Origin: Bradyrhizobium sp. CB1717
GTDB taxonomy: Bacteria > Pseudomonadota > Alphaproteobacteria > Rhizobiales > Xanthobacteraceae
Reading direction: 5' to 3'
NCBI RefSeq assembly: GCF_029714325.1
Contig: NZ_CP121666.1
Coordinates: 5,704,001 to 5,768,000, forward strand
Length of the DNA stretch: 64,000 nt
Part shown: positions 25,943 through 35,024 of the stretch, piece after piece
How positions within the stretch are numbered: the stretch's first letter is position 1
Layout: the number at the start of each line of letters is the position of its first letter
Made by a program: the position numbers and the translations under genes
The notes under the pieces: generated by a model
What the model was told of the DNA's origin: nothing
Seen by the model: the letters and a program-made list of their open reading frames with translations, nothing else
Database searches by the model: none

Positions 25943-27638
25943 TTCCGTCTCCCCAAGGACTTAGAATGTTGCAATTGACAAGGAGAGATTGACGGGCTGG
26001 GAGACTGCTGCCAGCGCCGTCGCCAGCTTGCGCCGGAGCTCCCCAAGTCCGGTTCAGATCCTCGACCAGCATTGCCGCGGCGTGGCGCGCGAGCGCCTGG
26101 GTCGGGGCGTTCGTGTTGCCGCTAGTGATGTTCGGCATGATCGAGGCGTCAATCACCCGGAGGCCATCGACCCCGCGGACCCTGAGCCTTGCGTCAACCA
26201 CCGCTCGCGCATCCTGGCCCATCCGGCACGTGCCGACCGGATGAAACATCGTCGTCACGGCACGCTTCACCCATTCGCCGATCTCGGCGTCCGACTGGAT
26301 GCGCGGGCCGGGCTCGATCTCTTCCGCGATCACCGGCGCCAGCGACTCCTGCGCCATGACCTTGCGGATTGCGCGCACCGATTCCACCGCGGCCCTCAGG
26401 TCTTCTTCCTCACCCATGAAGTTCGGGTTGATGAGCGGCATCGACGTCGGGTCGCTGTCGGCCAGCCGCACCCAGCCACGGCTCTTGGGCTGAAGCACCA
26501 CGAGTTCGAAGGTGATGCCGGATCGATCGCCCGTCGGGCTGATTCCATCGGCCGCGATGATAGGCACGTGATAGCATTGGATCGTAGGATCGGCAGTGAA
26601 GTCGGACGGATTCCAGTGGGAAACCGTCTCGATGCCGTTGCCTGACGCCGGGCCATCCTTGGTGGCGAAATAGCGCAGGCCCGCCTTCACGCTGCCGAGG
26701 CCCTGCGCGGCTGCCTGATAGCCGAGATCGCCCTTTACGTAGGCACGGACCGGCACGATCGCGTGGTCGTGGAGATTTTCGCCCACCTCCGGAGAATCGA
26801 CGATCACCGCGATACCGTGCTGGCGCAGCTGCTCGGCCGGCCCGATGCCCGAGTGCATAAGGATCTTCGGGCTATGGACGGTGCCGGCCGACAGCGCAAC
26901 CTCGCCGGCCATGATCGTCTCAAGGCCGTTGTCCATGAGCTCGACGCCGACAGCCCGCTTGTTCTCGACGAGGATGCGAGCGACCGTCTTGCCGGTGAGA
27001 AGAGTGATGCGGCCTGAGGCGAGGTGCGGACGCAGATAAGCGTCGACCGCGCTGCACCGGCGCTGATTTCCGACCGTTGACTGCACCGGCGAGACGCCGA
27101 CTTGGCTCTTGCCGTTATAGTCGGGGTTATAGGGAAGCCCATATTCCTGGAAGGCCTTGAGGCAATACTGGTTCAGCTCGTTGATGCCCTTGGGCAGCTG
27201 GACCGCCAGACCACCATCGATGCCGTGATATTCGTCGTGGAAGGTGTCGTTGTCTTCCTGCGCCATGAAGACGGGAAGCAGGTCTTCATACGACCATTTG
27301 CCGGTGTCGCCGACCGCGTCCTGCCACGCGGCGTAGTCGCGTACTTGGCCACGGACGTAGCACATCGCATTGATCGAGGAGCCGCCGCCGAGCACCTTGC
27401 CTGAACGATATGCTCGCTTGGTGCCGTGCTGAGGAACCGTCTCGTATTTCCAGACATGCCGGTCGTGGGCTAGTATTTTGGCGAAGCCAGCAGGAATGTG
27501 GATGAACGGATCGCGATCCGTATCGCCCGCTTCGATCAGCGCGATCGAAGCATCGGTGTGTACGGCGAGATAACTCGCAACGACGCAGCCGGCCGCGCCC
27601 GCACCAACAATGACAATGTCGTAGGCTTTTTGGGACAT
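25929..27638 (-). CDS. GMC-family FAD oxidoreductase (choline dehydrogenase-like)
   Basis: This 569-residue soluble enzyme has YDIVIVGAGAAGCVVASYL at the N-terminus (FAD binding), GKVLGGGSSINAM (GMC signature 1), and FHPVGTCRMG with NITSGNTNAPTQALARHAA near the C-terminus, which carry the catalytic His and Asn. It probably oxidises an alcohol. ATG 27638 is chosen over the ATG eight codons earlier because family members begin there; the ribosome site is only moderate. Its last 14 bases overlap the adaptor gene start. An oxidoreductase leading an efflux operon suggests it modifies a compound that is then pumped out, or that the pump removes its product. That link is inference from the arrangement only. 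Confidence 0.92.
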   Translation of the reverse strand: MSQKAYDIVIVGAGAAGCVVASYLAVHTDASIALIEAGDTDRDPFIHIPAGFAKILAHDRHVWKYETVPQHGTKRAYRSGKVLGGGSSINAMCYVRGQVRDYAAWQDAVGDTGKWSYEDLLPVFMAQEDNDTFHDEYHGIDGGLAVQLPKGINELNQYCLKAFQEYGLPYNPDYNGKSQVGVSPVQSTVGNQRRCSAVDAYLRPHLASGRITLLTGKTVARILVENKRAVGVELMDNGLETIMAGEVALSAGTVHSPKILMHSGIGPAEQLRQHGIAVIVDSPEVGENLHDHAIVPVRAYVKGDLGYQAAAQGLGSVKAGLRYFATKDGPASGNGIETVSHWNPSDFTADPTIQCYHVPIIAADGISPTGDRSGITFELVVLQPKSRGWVRLADSDPTSMPLINPNFMGEEEDLRAAVESVRAIRKVMAQESLAPVIAEEIEPGPRIQSDAEIGEWVKRAVTTMFHPVGTCRMGQDARAVVDARLRVRGVDGLRVIDASIMPNITSGNTNAPTQALARHAAAMLVEDLNRTWGAPAQAGDGAGSSLPARQSLLVNCNILSPWGDGSECA

Positions 27639-28323
27639 CAGCGTCTTTCTCTTTCGCGCCATTTGTGTCGTTCAATCAACACCCGTGACTGGCGGCGCGC
27701 CATCGCGGTGCCTGATCCCGAGATTGATTGAACCATGCGCTTCGAGAGTGACCATGCAACGCCGGCGAGGGAAATCACCTCTCGCCATGGAGTCGATAGA
27801 CGATCGTTATTGCCGCTCGCCGCGCGGCGTGATGCCGTACCGAGGAATGCCACGAGCCCGCATGGCTTGCGAAAGTGACGTTTCCGTTCTGCAGAGACTT
27901 CTAAGCCGCGTTCAGTCGCTGAATCGGCAATGAATGCCGTCGCGGCTTGCACAACTGGGTGCCGCGAACTTTGTGCAGTGAGCCCCGAGAGATGTTCGTA
28001 CATGACGCACGAGAACGGCAAGAAGCGCGCGGGGCGCTGTGGACATTCATGATCCGCATGAATAACTCAAACGCATTTTCACGACCTAGCCCCTCTTGAA
28101 CGAATTGGTCATTTTGCGCGCCAACGCATTCGAAGATTGCTCAGGAGATGACCAGACTCTGCGGAAGCTTCGGCTGAAGCAACCATCGCCCGTTGCCTTG
28201 ACACAGATCGGAGCACTCACTAGCTCGACGGCACGGCCGCCAGCAATACGCGTAGGCAAGTTTTCAAACCTGACTTGGAAGTCGTCTCGTACGCTGGTTT
28301 CTTTGTTGTGGCATTATAGGTTT
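27639..28323. other. Divergent intergenic region, no gene recognised
   Basis: This 685-base stretch lies between the divergent GMC-efflux operon and the membrane protein gene. A 127-codon frame on the minus strand (to 28021) and a frame extending the membrane protein upstream to 28096 are both open. Neither has a ribosome site or a domain I recognise. A TTGACA element occurs at 28199, but the expected -10 is poor. The region should hold the promoters of both neighbours. Confidence 0.3.
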
Positions 28324-29364
28324 ATGATGGAAGCATTCGTTCGCCGGCAGAACCGCACGAGGTTTCTTGAGAAGTACTTTGACTATTTGGCTCTGGTTCC
28401 CGCAGCGGCGGCGATTTGTTATCCATTTCTGCTCAATGCTTTTCATGCCATCGTCGGCACGCAGGCCGTAAGCCCGCCGCCGTTCGCAATCGTCAGCGCG
28501 ACCTTCATCCTGGTCGTGGCGTTCGTCGTGCCGTTTCTTGGGATCGCTCTGGCTTGTCGTCCGACGTCCAATCCCGGTTCAAGACGCCTCGCCTATGCCA
28601 GCGTGGTGTCGCCAACGCTTTATGTCTTTCTCGGCGTTGTCCAGACCTTGATCAAAAGCCCTATTCCCGACGAGGTCGTCTGGTGCGCGATTTGGCTCGC
28701 AATCGCGATCTGGTCGCAGTCTGCCCGAGACCCGGTCGCCGCAGCTGCGCCTGCAGTCGGGGGCTGGCGGGTGGTCCACGGGGTGACGGCCGCGGTCCTG
28801 TCCCTATACGTGGTGTTTCATCTCACCAATCATCTGTTCGGCCTGATAGGGCCGGATGCGCATGCGGCCGTTATGACGATCGGACGCGTGGTTTATCGCT
28901 CTGCCGTAGGTGAACCGCTGTTGGTGGCGGCCATGCTTTTCCAAATCGGCACCGGCCTCTTTCTGGCCTGGCGCTGGAGCGCCGCAGCGCATGACCCCCA
29001 GCGGACCTATCAGGTCGCTTCGGGAGCCTATCTCTCAGTGTACATTCTCGGCCACATGAACTCGGTCTTCGTCTACGCGCGAAGCTTTCTCGGCATACCG
29101 ACAGATTGGAATTTCGCGATCGGAGCCCCGACTGGGCTCATTCATGACGCATGGAATATCCGTCTGCTGCCTCACTACGCGCTCGGGGCCTTCTTCGTCC
29201 TGAGCCACCTTGCTTCAGGGCTCAGAGTGGTGCTGATCGCGCACGGTGTAGACGAACGTAATGCCAATCGCCTTTGGAGTGTCTGCGTCGCGATGAGCGC
29301 CATCGTCGCGGCCGCGATCATCGCGGGAATGTGCGGCGTCAGGATCGGTGCATTGGCTTCGTGA
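28324..29364 (+). CDS. Polytopic membrane protein, possible cytochrome b-like
   Basis: The 346-residue product has about nine hydrophobic helices (for example YLALVPAAAAICYPFLLNAF, FAIVSATFILVVAFVVPFLG, VVHGVTAAVLSLYVVFHL). Histidines occur at helix positions suited to haem: FHLTNHLFGL and, further on, YLSVYILGHMNSVF and LSHLASGL. This recalls the helical cytochrome b subunits of succinate dehydrogenase, but I cannot assign a family. ATG 28324 is used because the N-terminal extension to 28096 is not membrane-like. It precedes a cytochrome P460 gene on the same strand, so an electron-transfer role is possible. Haem binding is a guess from the histidines. Confidence 0.7.
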   Translation: MMEAFVRRQNRTRFLEKYFDYLALVPAAAAICYPFLLNAFHAIVGTQAVSPPPFAIVSATFILVVAFVVPFLGIALACRPTSNPGSRRLAYASVVSPTLYVFLGVVQTLIKSPIPDEVVWCAIWLAIAIWSQSARDPVAAAAPAVGGWRVVHGVTAAVLSLYVVFHLTNHLFGLIGPDAHAAVMTIGRVVYRSAVGEPLLVAAMLFQIGTGLFLAWRWSAAAHDPQRTYQVASGAYLSVYILGHMNSVFVYARSFLGIPTDWNFAIGAPTGLIHDAWNIRLLPHYALGAFFVLSHLASGLRVVLIAHGVDERNANRLWSVCVAMSAIVAAAIIAGMCGVRIGALAS

Positions 29365-29522
29365 CTTGCGAACGTGATTATCGCGGTCGCATACGCCGTT
29401 CTGCGCAAGGCTCGCGGGAATCCCCGACCTGGGTGGCCTGCCGCCGCTCACGTGGCGGTTGACCTCTCCGATTCGCTGTCATTTGACCTCAAGGCGGTGT
29501 TGTACGGCGTCCTCGACGGTTG

Positions 29523-29731
29523 ATCGAAGTCAGACGGGACGCACGCGCACAGCGCTTTTAGGCAATGATACCCCGCGCTTATCGAATGCATGTCCAAACG
29601 GAATTTCTCATTTCGCCGGCTGCGTCCGATCCTGAGGTCCACTGGTCGGCCGAACACGCGGCTGCCCCGACATTGATTGAAGCCATTGCGCCGAGCCGCC
29701 GTGCCGTGCGCGGGCAGCAAAGGAGCGCCCA
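29523..29731 (+). promoter_or_regulatory. P460-leader repeat, copy 3 (intact leader of the P460 gene)
   Basis: This is the complete form of the segment repeated at 7.81 and 11.27 kb. It contains the dyad TGATA-N9-TATCG (29566-29584), which has the T-N11-A shape of LysR-type binding sites, then ATTTCGCCGGCTGCGTCCGATC, and AAAGGAG before the P460 start. Similarity to the other copies continues about 130 bases into the coding region. Bases 29365-29522 before it hold no recognisable gene. Confidence 0.6.
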
Positions 29732-30307
29732 ATGAAATTATCGAGGACTGTCGGCCTGGCTGTCGCCATTTCGCTGGTCGCCGGCACCGTGGCGGCGCTC
29801 GCTCAGATCAGCGGAGCGGCTCCGGCCGGCCCAACCGCGAAAGTGGTGGACGCCTCCGGGCACCTGCGCGTGCCGGCAGACTACCGAACCGTCTACCAAA
29901 CGCTGGGGAGCTGGGCGATTGCCGCCGACAGCGGCCAGGGCTCGAAGGAAATGCACACCGTCTACGCATCCCCGGGGGCGATCGACGCCTACCAAAAGAC
30001 GGGACACTTCCCGGACGGCGCCGTTCTGGTGAAAGAGGTCTTCGCGACCTCGACGAACGAGATGACCACCGGCACAGTAAGCCACGCCGACAAGCTCAAG
30101 GGCTGGTTCGTCATGGTGAAGGACAACAAGGGAACGCATCCCGACAACCCGTTGTGGGGCGACGGGTGGGGATGGTCGTGGTTCGACGCGGACAAGCCGC
30201 TCAAGACTACCTCTACCGACTACCACACCGATTGCCAGGGGTGCCATGTGCCCGCCAAGGCCACCGACTGGATTTACGTGAACGGATATCCCGTCCTGCG
30301 TGACTAG
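29732..30307 (+). CDS. Cytochrome P460-family haem protein
   Basis: This 191-residue periplasmic protein has a signal peptide (residues 1-24, ending AALAQ). One c-type haem motif, CQGCH, lies near residue 168. The P460 fold features HLRVPADYRTVYQTLGSW, FPDGAVLVKEVF and WGWSWFDADKP. Family members in ammonia oxidisers convert hydroxylamine; others bind or oxidise nitrogen oxides, and many have no known substrate. The lysine that crosslinks to haem in true P460 cannot be confirmed from sequence alone. It is preceded by AAAGGAG. Two decayed relatives of its 5' end lie elsewhere in the window, so this is the surviving copy of a small repeated family. Confidence 0.9.
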   Translation: MKLSRTVGLAVAISLVAGTVAALAQISGAAPAGPTAKVVDASGHLRVPADYRTVYQTLGSWAIAADSGQGSKEMHTVYASPGAIDAYQKTGHFPDGAVLVKEVFATSTNEMTTGTVSHADKLKGWFVMVKDNKGTHPDNPLWGDGWGWSWFDADKPLKTTSTDYHTDCQGCHVPAKATDWIYVNGYPVLRD

Positions 30308-30485
30308 GCGGCCGCATGCGTAGGCGCTCTCCTCCTGCTGCTGTTTCGCGGAGGCCACTGTCGAGTCCGGCGAGCTGGTGTGGCAAGCCGTGAGACAGGA
30401 GGAGTCATTGTGACCATTCACTTCGGTTATCGACCTGTCGGGTCCGACCGACTTTCAGACTACAAACGAGCGCATGGAGTTCGGC

Positions 30486-31019
30486 GTGTCCTTCTCGGTC
30501 TATGACATCACAGTCCCTGTCATGGTGCATGGACTGAACGTAATGGACGACTATCTCGACCACGCCCAAGCACTTGAACGGACCAAGGCGTTTGAGCCTG
30601 GGAGGATTCTTGGCGAGCGGCTCGCGCCCAACATGCTTACTTTCGGAGAACAGTTCTCCGTAAGCTGCAACAAGGTCGAGGCGCATGTGGCGAAGTTGAT
30701 GCAGCATGATCCGCCAGCACCCAGAAACACCCCGATGATGTATCCAGCGTTAAAAAGGCGGCTCCTTGAGACTCGCGGTTTCCTTCAAAACGTGCAGCCC
30801 GACGAGATTTCCGGCGCGCAGTCCCACACATACGAACTGACGCCGCCTATCGTGCGCGGGTGGTTCGGCGGCGAAGACTACATCCGGCACCTGGTGCTGC
30901 CCGACTTCTTCTTCCACATCTCGATTGCGCACGCGATCCTCCGGCACCTTGGAGCGACGATCGGGAAGCGTGACTACCTCGGCAACCTCACTCAGCAAAG
31001 CGGCGGTGACTACTCGTAA
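30486..31019 (+). CDS. DUF1993 family protein
   Basis: The 177-residue product matches DUF1993, helical proteins of the DinB-like type. The N-terminus SFSVYDITVPVMVHGLNVM, the middle ERLAPNMLTFGEQFSV and the C-terminus LPDFFFHISIAHAILRHLG with KRDYLG are characteristic. Function is unknown. Start: GTG 30486 has GGAG six bases upstream and gives the family N-terminus (M-S-F-S-V-Y). The ATG at 30474 has no ribosome site. A strong AGGAGGAG with GTG at 30412 opens only a 31-codon frame that overlaps the gene start, perhaps a relic or leader peptide. Confidence 0.85.
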   Translation: MSFSVYDITVPVMVHGLNVMDDYLDHAQALERTKAFEPGRILGERLAPNMLTFGEQFSVSCNKVEAHVAKLMQHDPPAPRNTPMMYPALKRRLLETRGFLQNVQPDEISGAQSHTYELTPPIVRGWFGGEDYIRHLVLPDFFFHISIAHAILRHLGATIGKRDYLGNLTQQSGGDYS

Positions 31020-31242
31020 GAGGCGCGCTTCCATGGCGCGGGGCGAGTGGAATGGAAACCATAACGACCGGACATTTCCAAAGGTTAGCGTGCCGGCATA
31101 GCTTTTCTGTGCATCTAACCGGGCTGACCTGTGACGTTGTGCGGGGTGCCTGCCAGCATAAGGCGGTGATCATCCTCTTGCCTGGATGCACTCTCCGCGT
31201 CGCAAGGACCCGGTCGAGCAACCAACAACGTAGGAGTCACTG

Positions 31243-31644
31243 ATGTCGTTCCGCTTCATCACCAAGTCTATCCACGCCTACCTAATCGATTATCCCGTCG
31301 CGATCGTCTTGATCGGAGCGCCGTTCGCGCTGAAGCTCGGCCAGAGCGGACCGGTCGCAATGTGGCTTTCAGTTGTCGTCGGTGTCGCGGCGCTACTCTT
31401 GGCCGCCCTGACCGACCATCCCACCGGGCTCGTCCGCATCATTCCCTACTGGCTCCACCTTTGGGTCGATCGCGCCGTCGGGGTCGTGTTTATCATCGCT
31501 CCGTTTGCCTTCAAATTCGTTGGGCTCGACGCCTGGTACTACTGGGTCCTCGCCGCCGCCGTCCTGCTCACGACGTCAGTCCTTAACGCGCCGGAGAAGC
31601 CCGTCGAGGCGCGTTCGCGATTGGACACGCGCACGGCGGGTTGA
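31243..31644 (+). CDS. Small membrane protein, SPW-repeat-like
   Basis: The 133-residue product has four hydrophobic helices arranged as two similar halves (YPVAIVLIGAPFALKLG and DRAVGVVFIIAPFAFKFVG are the first helix of each). That layout recalls SPW-repeat membrane proteins of rhizobia. GTAGGAGTCACTG precedes the ATG. Function is unknown. It lies between DUF1993 and an MFS exporter on the same strand. Confidence 0.7.
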   Translation: MSFRFITKSIHAYLIDYPVAIVLIGAPFALKLGQSGPVAMWLSVVVGVAALLLAALTDHPTGLVRIIPYWLHLWVDRAVGVVFIIAPFAFKFVGLDAWYYWVLAAAVLLTTSVLNAPEKPVEARSRLDTRTAG

Positions 31645-31720
31645 ACGGCTGTGCCGGCGTCGAGCTCGTCGGCTTCGAGCTCGCGCCGCGCAGCGCTCGA
31701 CCCAACCTGAGGATTAGGTC

Positions 31721-33157
31721 GTGAGCAGCACGTCCCTGATCGTGACCGACCGCAGCCTGGCGCTCACCGAGCCTAAGGCTGTTGGCGCGCAGGGCAGCAC
31801 GAAGGTGCTCGCCGCGTCGAGCCTGGGCAGCGGCCTCGTGTTCGTCAGCAGCGCCGTCGTCACCGTCGCGCTCGCGGCGATTGGCCGAGACATGCGCCTG
31901 TCGCCACTCGACTTGCAGTGGGTGTTGAACGCCGAGCTCCTGCCGCTCGCAGCCTTGACCTTGGTCGCCGGCGCCCTGGGTGACCGGTTCGGACAGAAGC
32001 GGATCTTCCTCGCCGGGATCGCTCTCTATGGCCTGGGCGCTACCGCGATCGGGTTCGCGCCGAGTTTCGCCCCACTCATCGTCGGCCGCTTCCTGCAAGG
32101 CTTGGGCGAAGCCTTGATCTTGCCCAACGGCCTGTCCGTGCTTGGGCAGGCCTTTCCCGCCGACAAAAAAGCACGTGCGGTCGGCATCTGGTCCGCCGCC
32201 GCGGCTGTCGCCAGCGGCATCGCGCCCGCAATCGCCGGCGCGATCCTCGATCACGGCTCCTGGCGGACGACCTTTTTGATGCTCCTGCCCGTCGTCGCCG
32301 GCGCGCTGGCTATCGGTACCGCGTGGATACCCAAGGACTCCCCGACCAGCCACGCCCGGATCGACATCGGTGGCGCGGTCTTTTCGACAGTCGGGCTCGG
32401 CGGGCTGGGCGCGGGGCTGACCAGCCTGACCAACGGTTCCGGTGTGAATTTTGGGGTGCTCGTCACCCTAATCGTCGGTCTGGGCGGCTTAGCCTGCCTC
32501 ATCGTGACCGAACGGCGATTAGGCGACAACGCCATGCTGCCCCCGTCCCTCTTCGCCTCGCGGTCGGTCATCGGCGCAAACCTGTTCACCGCGCTCCTCT
32601 ACGGAGCGTTCACGGTCGTGCTAACCTTGATCCCGTTCGTGATGATCCGGGGCGCGCACCTGCCGACGCTGGTGGCGGGCCTGGCCTTCATTCCCCTGCA
32701 AGTGCTGATCACGGTCATCTCACCGCTCGCCGGCATGCTCTGCCGCGGATTCGGCCGGCGCTTGCCATTGTTCGCCGGCGGCGCCGTCGTCGCCTTGGGA
32801 TGCGCCATGGCGCTCCGTGTCAGTTCAAACGCGACCTATTGGGCGGATATCTTCCCCCCCATCCTGTTGCTGGCGCTGGGCATGAGCCTGACGATCGCGC
32901 CGTTGACGACCCTCGTCCTCACCTCCGTCGAGTCCGATCGCGCCGGAACCGCATCTGGCGTCAACAGCGCAGTTTCGCGCGCCGGGTCCCTCTTCGCCAT
33001 CGCCCTGCTCGGCGGCGTCCTGCAGCAAGGCGGTCCTCGGCTGTTCTCAGGATTCCACATGGCGATGGCTGTCGCCGCGGTCGCGTGCGTTCTTGCCACG
33101 CTCGCGGTGTTCATTATCGAGCCGGGGCGCCACGTCGACTTCATCCCGCGAGACTGA
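31721..33157 (+). CDS. MFS drug/proton antiporter, DHA2-type
   Basis: This 478-residue transporter is of the major facilitator superfamily, with about fourteen hydrophobic helices as in the QacA/EmrB group. Seen: the loop 2-3 motif GALGDRFGQKRIFLAG, the helix-4 arginine in VGRFLQGLGEALILPN, and the antiporter motif C-like GIAPAIAGAILDHGSWR in helix 5. The start is GTG 31721 with CTGAGGATTAGG upstream. Probable role: export of toxic organic cations or similar compounds. It precedes a cupin gene by 92 bases on the same strand. Confidence 0.92.
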   Translation: MSSTSLIVTDRSLALTEPKAVGAQGSTKVLAASSLGSGLVFVSSAVVTVALAAIGRDMRLSPLDLQWVLNAELLPLAALTLVAGALGDRFGQKRIFLAGIALYGLGATAIGFAPSFAPLIVGRFLQGLGEALILPNGLSVLGQAFPADKKARAVGIWSAAAAVASGIAPAIAGAILDHGSWRTTFLMLLPVVAGALAIGTAWIPKDSPTSHARIDIGGAVFSTVGLGGLGAGLTSLTNGSGVNFGVLVTLIVGLGGLACLIVTERRLGDNAMLPPSLFASRSVIGANLFTALLYGAFTVVLTLIPFVMIRGAHLPTLVAGLAFIPLQVLITVISPLAGMLCRGFGRRLPLFAGGAVVALGCAMALRVSSNATYWADIFPPILLLALGMSLTIAPLTTLVLTSVESDRAGTASGVNSAVSRAGSLFAIALLGGVLQQGGPRLFSGFHMAMAVAAVACVLATLAVFIIEPGRHVDFIPRD

Positions 33158-33249
33158 CCCGTTCGGTGTTCGTAATCAGCAGGCCGGCAAGGCCGGGATG
33201 AGAAAAAATGAAGAACGAAGACCAACCTATAGGCAGAAGGAGAAAGCCC

Positions 33250-33669
33250 ATGAAGATCCGAATCATCACCGCCGCCACCTGCACCGCCCTCGTTTTCTCG
33301 ATGGCCGGCCCCACCAACGCCCATGATAGCGAAGCGCAAACCGTCACGAAGAACTTCGAGGCGGCTATTCCCAATGTCCCTGGCAAGTCGCTGATCGCCG
33401 TGGAAGTCGATTACGCGCCCGGCGCGGCCTCCCTGCCCCACACCCACGCGAAGTCGGCTTTCATCTACGCCTATGTGATTTCGGGCGCGATCGAGTCGAA
33501 GGTGAATGACGGCGAGACGCGAATCTATCGGGCAGGCGAGAGCTGGTCCGAACCGCCGGGCGCTATCCATTCGACCAGCCGCAACGCGAGCAACACCGAG
33601 TCAGCAAAGCTGCTCGCTGTCTTCGTCCTCGATACCTACGACGGCCCTCTGACCACGCCCATCAAATGA
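33250..33669 (+). CDS. Secreted cupin-domain protein
   Basis: This 139-residue protein has a signal peptide (about 1-24, ending GPTNAHDS) and a single cupin barrel. The first cupin motif is PHTHAKSAFIYAYVISGAIES, with two metal-ligand histidines. The second motif includes WSEPPGAIHSTSRN, with a third histidine. No enzymatic activity can be assigned; metal binding in the periplasm is likely. ATG 33250 follows AAGGAG; an ATG 14 codons earlier is less good. Confidence 0.85.
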   Translation: MKIRIITAATCTALVFSMAGPTNAHDSEAQTVTKNFEAAIPNVPGKSLIAVEVDYAPGAASLPHTHAKSAFIYAYVISGAIESKVNDGETRIYRAGESWSEPPGAIHSTSRNASNTESAKLLAVFVLDTYDGPLTTPIK

Positions 33670-33902
33670 ACCTTCAGGCGCATTGAGATGAACAAGGGCC
33701 GTCTTCACATGCGGCTGGCCTGCGACCTTCCCATCAGTCGCAGGGCCCTCGTGCGCAGGGCCTAAGCCTTGGTGTGCTCTTCTCAGCCAAAGGTCAGGGG
33801 GGGATCAACCTCTGTGCAATGGCTTGGCCCATCTCTCGGAGCCTACGCTTGGGCCTAACGGCCGATGTGTTTAGCGGCGAGAGAAATAGGAGAGGTTCAT
33901 CG

Positions 33903-34154
33903 ATGATAACAATGGGTGCAACCGCATTTTCATGTTTTGCTCGTAGGATGACTGAGTTTGCTTCCGACCTCGCCAGTGTCATTCACAACCTGATTATGGA
34001 CGTGCGCGACAGCTACCGACCCGAGCTGCACTACATGCGTGGCCCCGGCCCGCAATGGCGCACCAAACATCAGTCCCGGCTAAGATTCGATTCTGGATCT
34101 GTACCGACCAACCCGGCGGCACCAGGAGTCGCCGGTGTACCCAAGCCGTTGTGA
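33903..34154 (+). CDS. Small hypothetical protein
   Basis: An 83-codon frame starts at ATG 33903 with AGGAGAGG seven bases upstream, which is the main reason to list it. The N-terminal half (GATAFSCFARRMTEFASDLASVI) could form a helix; the C-terminal half is rich in Pro, Gly and Arg. No family is recognised. The rest of 33670-34196 contains only small hairpins and no other gene. Confidence 0.3.
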   Translation: MITMGATAFSCFARRMTEFASDLASVIHNLIMDVRDSYRPELHYMRGPGPQWRTKHQSRLRFDSGSVPTNPAAPGVAGVPKPL

Positions 34155-34196
34155 CGCGGTTCATTCCACCCGATATCCAGCCCAGGAATGAGATTC

Positions 34197-35024
34197 ATGC
34201 TCGCTCGCCGAGCGACTACCCGAGCTTGGACGTTGCTCAGCGTCGCCACCTGTTGCATCGCATTGCTCGGCCTTGGGGCCATGCCGGGCCGCTCGGCGTA
34301 CGCCGGCGCCGCCCTCGAGGAACGCCAATTGCCCATGAAGTTCAGCTGGGTCGCTTGCCAGCCGAATTGCCGAGGATGGATCAGCGCAGTCGGCATCGTC
34401 ACCGCCGCGACCCCAAGCGATTTCGATGCATTCGCACGCGATTATCGGCTCAAGGGCGAAACCGTCGTGCTGGATTCCGGCGGCGGCTCGGTCAACGACG
34501 CGATCGCGCTCGGACGGCGGTTCCGGGCGCTCGAAATGTTCACGACCGTCGGGGCGAGCGTGCTTACCCCCGGCGCACATGGCGAGCGCGCCCACGTGTC
34601 GCCGGAGGCCTACTGCGAATCCATGTGCGTTTTTCTGCTGCTGTCGGGCAAGTCGCGTTACGTGCCTGAACAAGCGCATGTCCGCGTGCATCAGATCTGG
34701 ATGGGCGACCGCGCTGACAATGCTCGAGCCGCGAGCTACAGCGCATATGATCTCATGACCGTTGAGCGCGATATCGGACGTCTCGCCAAATACACCTTCG
34801 ACATGGGCGGCGCGGGTGATTTGTTGTCACTGTCGCTAAACGTTCCGCCGTGGGAAGATTTACATGAGCTCTCTCGGGAGGAATTGCGAGTGACTAATCT
34901 CATCACTACCGACAAAGTTGCTCAGCTGGGCAGCCCCAACGCCGCGGTGGTCGAGCTAACGCCCAACTCGCAACAGGGTCTCTTGGTGAGCACTACGGCG
35001 GCGGCCTCCGTTGGGCAAGAGTAG
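34197..35024 (+). CDS. Periplasmic ClpP/SppA-like protein (COG3904 type)
   Basis: The product of about 275 residues has a signal sequence (TLLSVATCCIALLGLGAMP, cleaved near AYAGA) and a crotonase-like fold of the COG3904 group. The family marks are VVLDSGGGSVNDAIALGRRFR and the candidate nucleophile region CESMCVFLLLSG, followed by VRVHQIW. Relatives often read CASACV; here a Ser-Met-Cys replaces Ser-Ala-Cys, keeping the serine. A peptidase role is not proven for the group. ATGs at 34188 and 34197 are both possible; AGGA is better placed for 34197. It is the last gene before the guaA junction. Confidence 0.8.
   Translation: MLARRATTRAWTLLSVATCCIALLGLGAMPGRSAYAGAALEERQLPMKFSWVACQPNCRGWISAVGIVTAATPSDFDAFARDYRLKGETVVLDSGGGSVNDAIALGRRFRALEMFTTVGASVLTPGAHGERAHVSPEAYCESMCVFLLLSGKSRYVPEQAHVRVHQIWMGDRADNARAASYSAYDLMTVERDIGRLAKYTFDMGGAGDLLSLSLNVPPWEDLHELSREELRVTNLITTDKVAQLGSPNAAVVELTPNSQQGLLVSTTAAASVGQE

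Noticed and set aside
30412..30507. A 31-codon frame with a strong AGGAGGAG site before the DUF1993 gene
   Set aside because: It matches no family and overlaps the DUF1993 start. It might be a leader peptide, but nothing beyond the ribosome site supports it.
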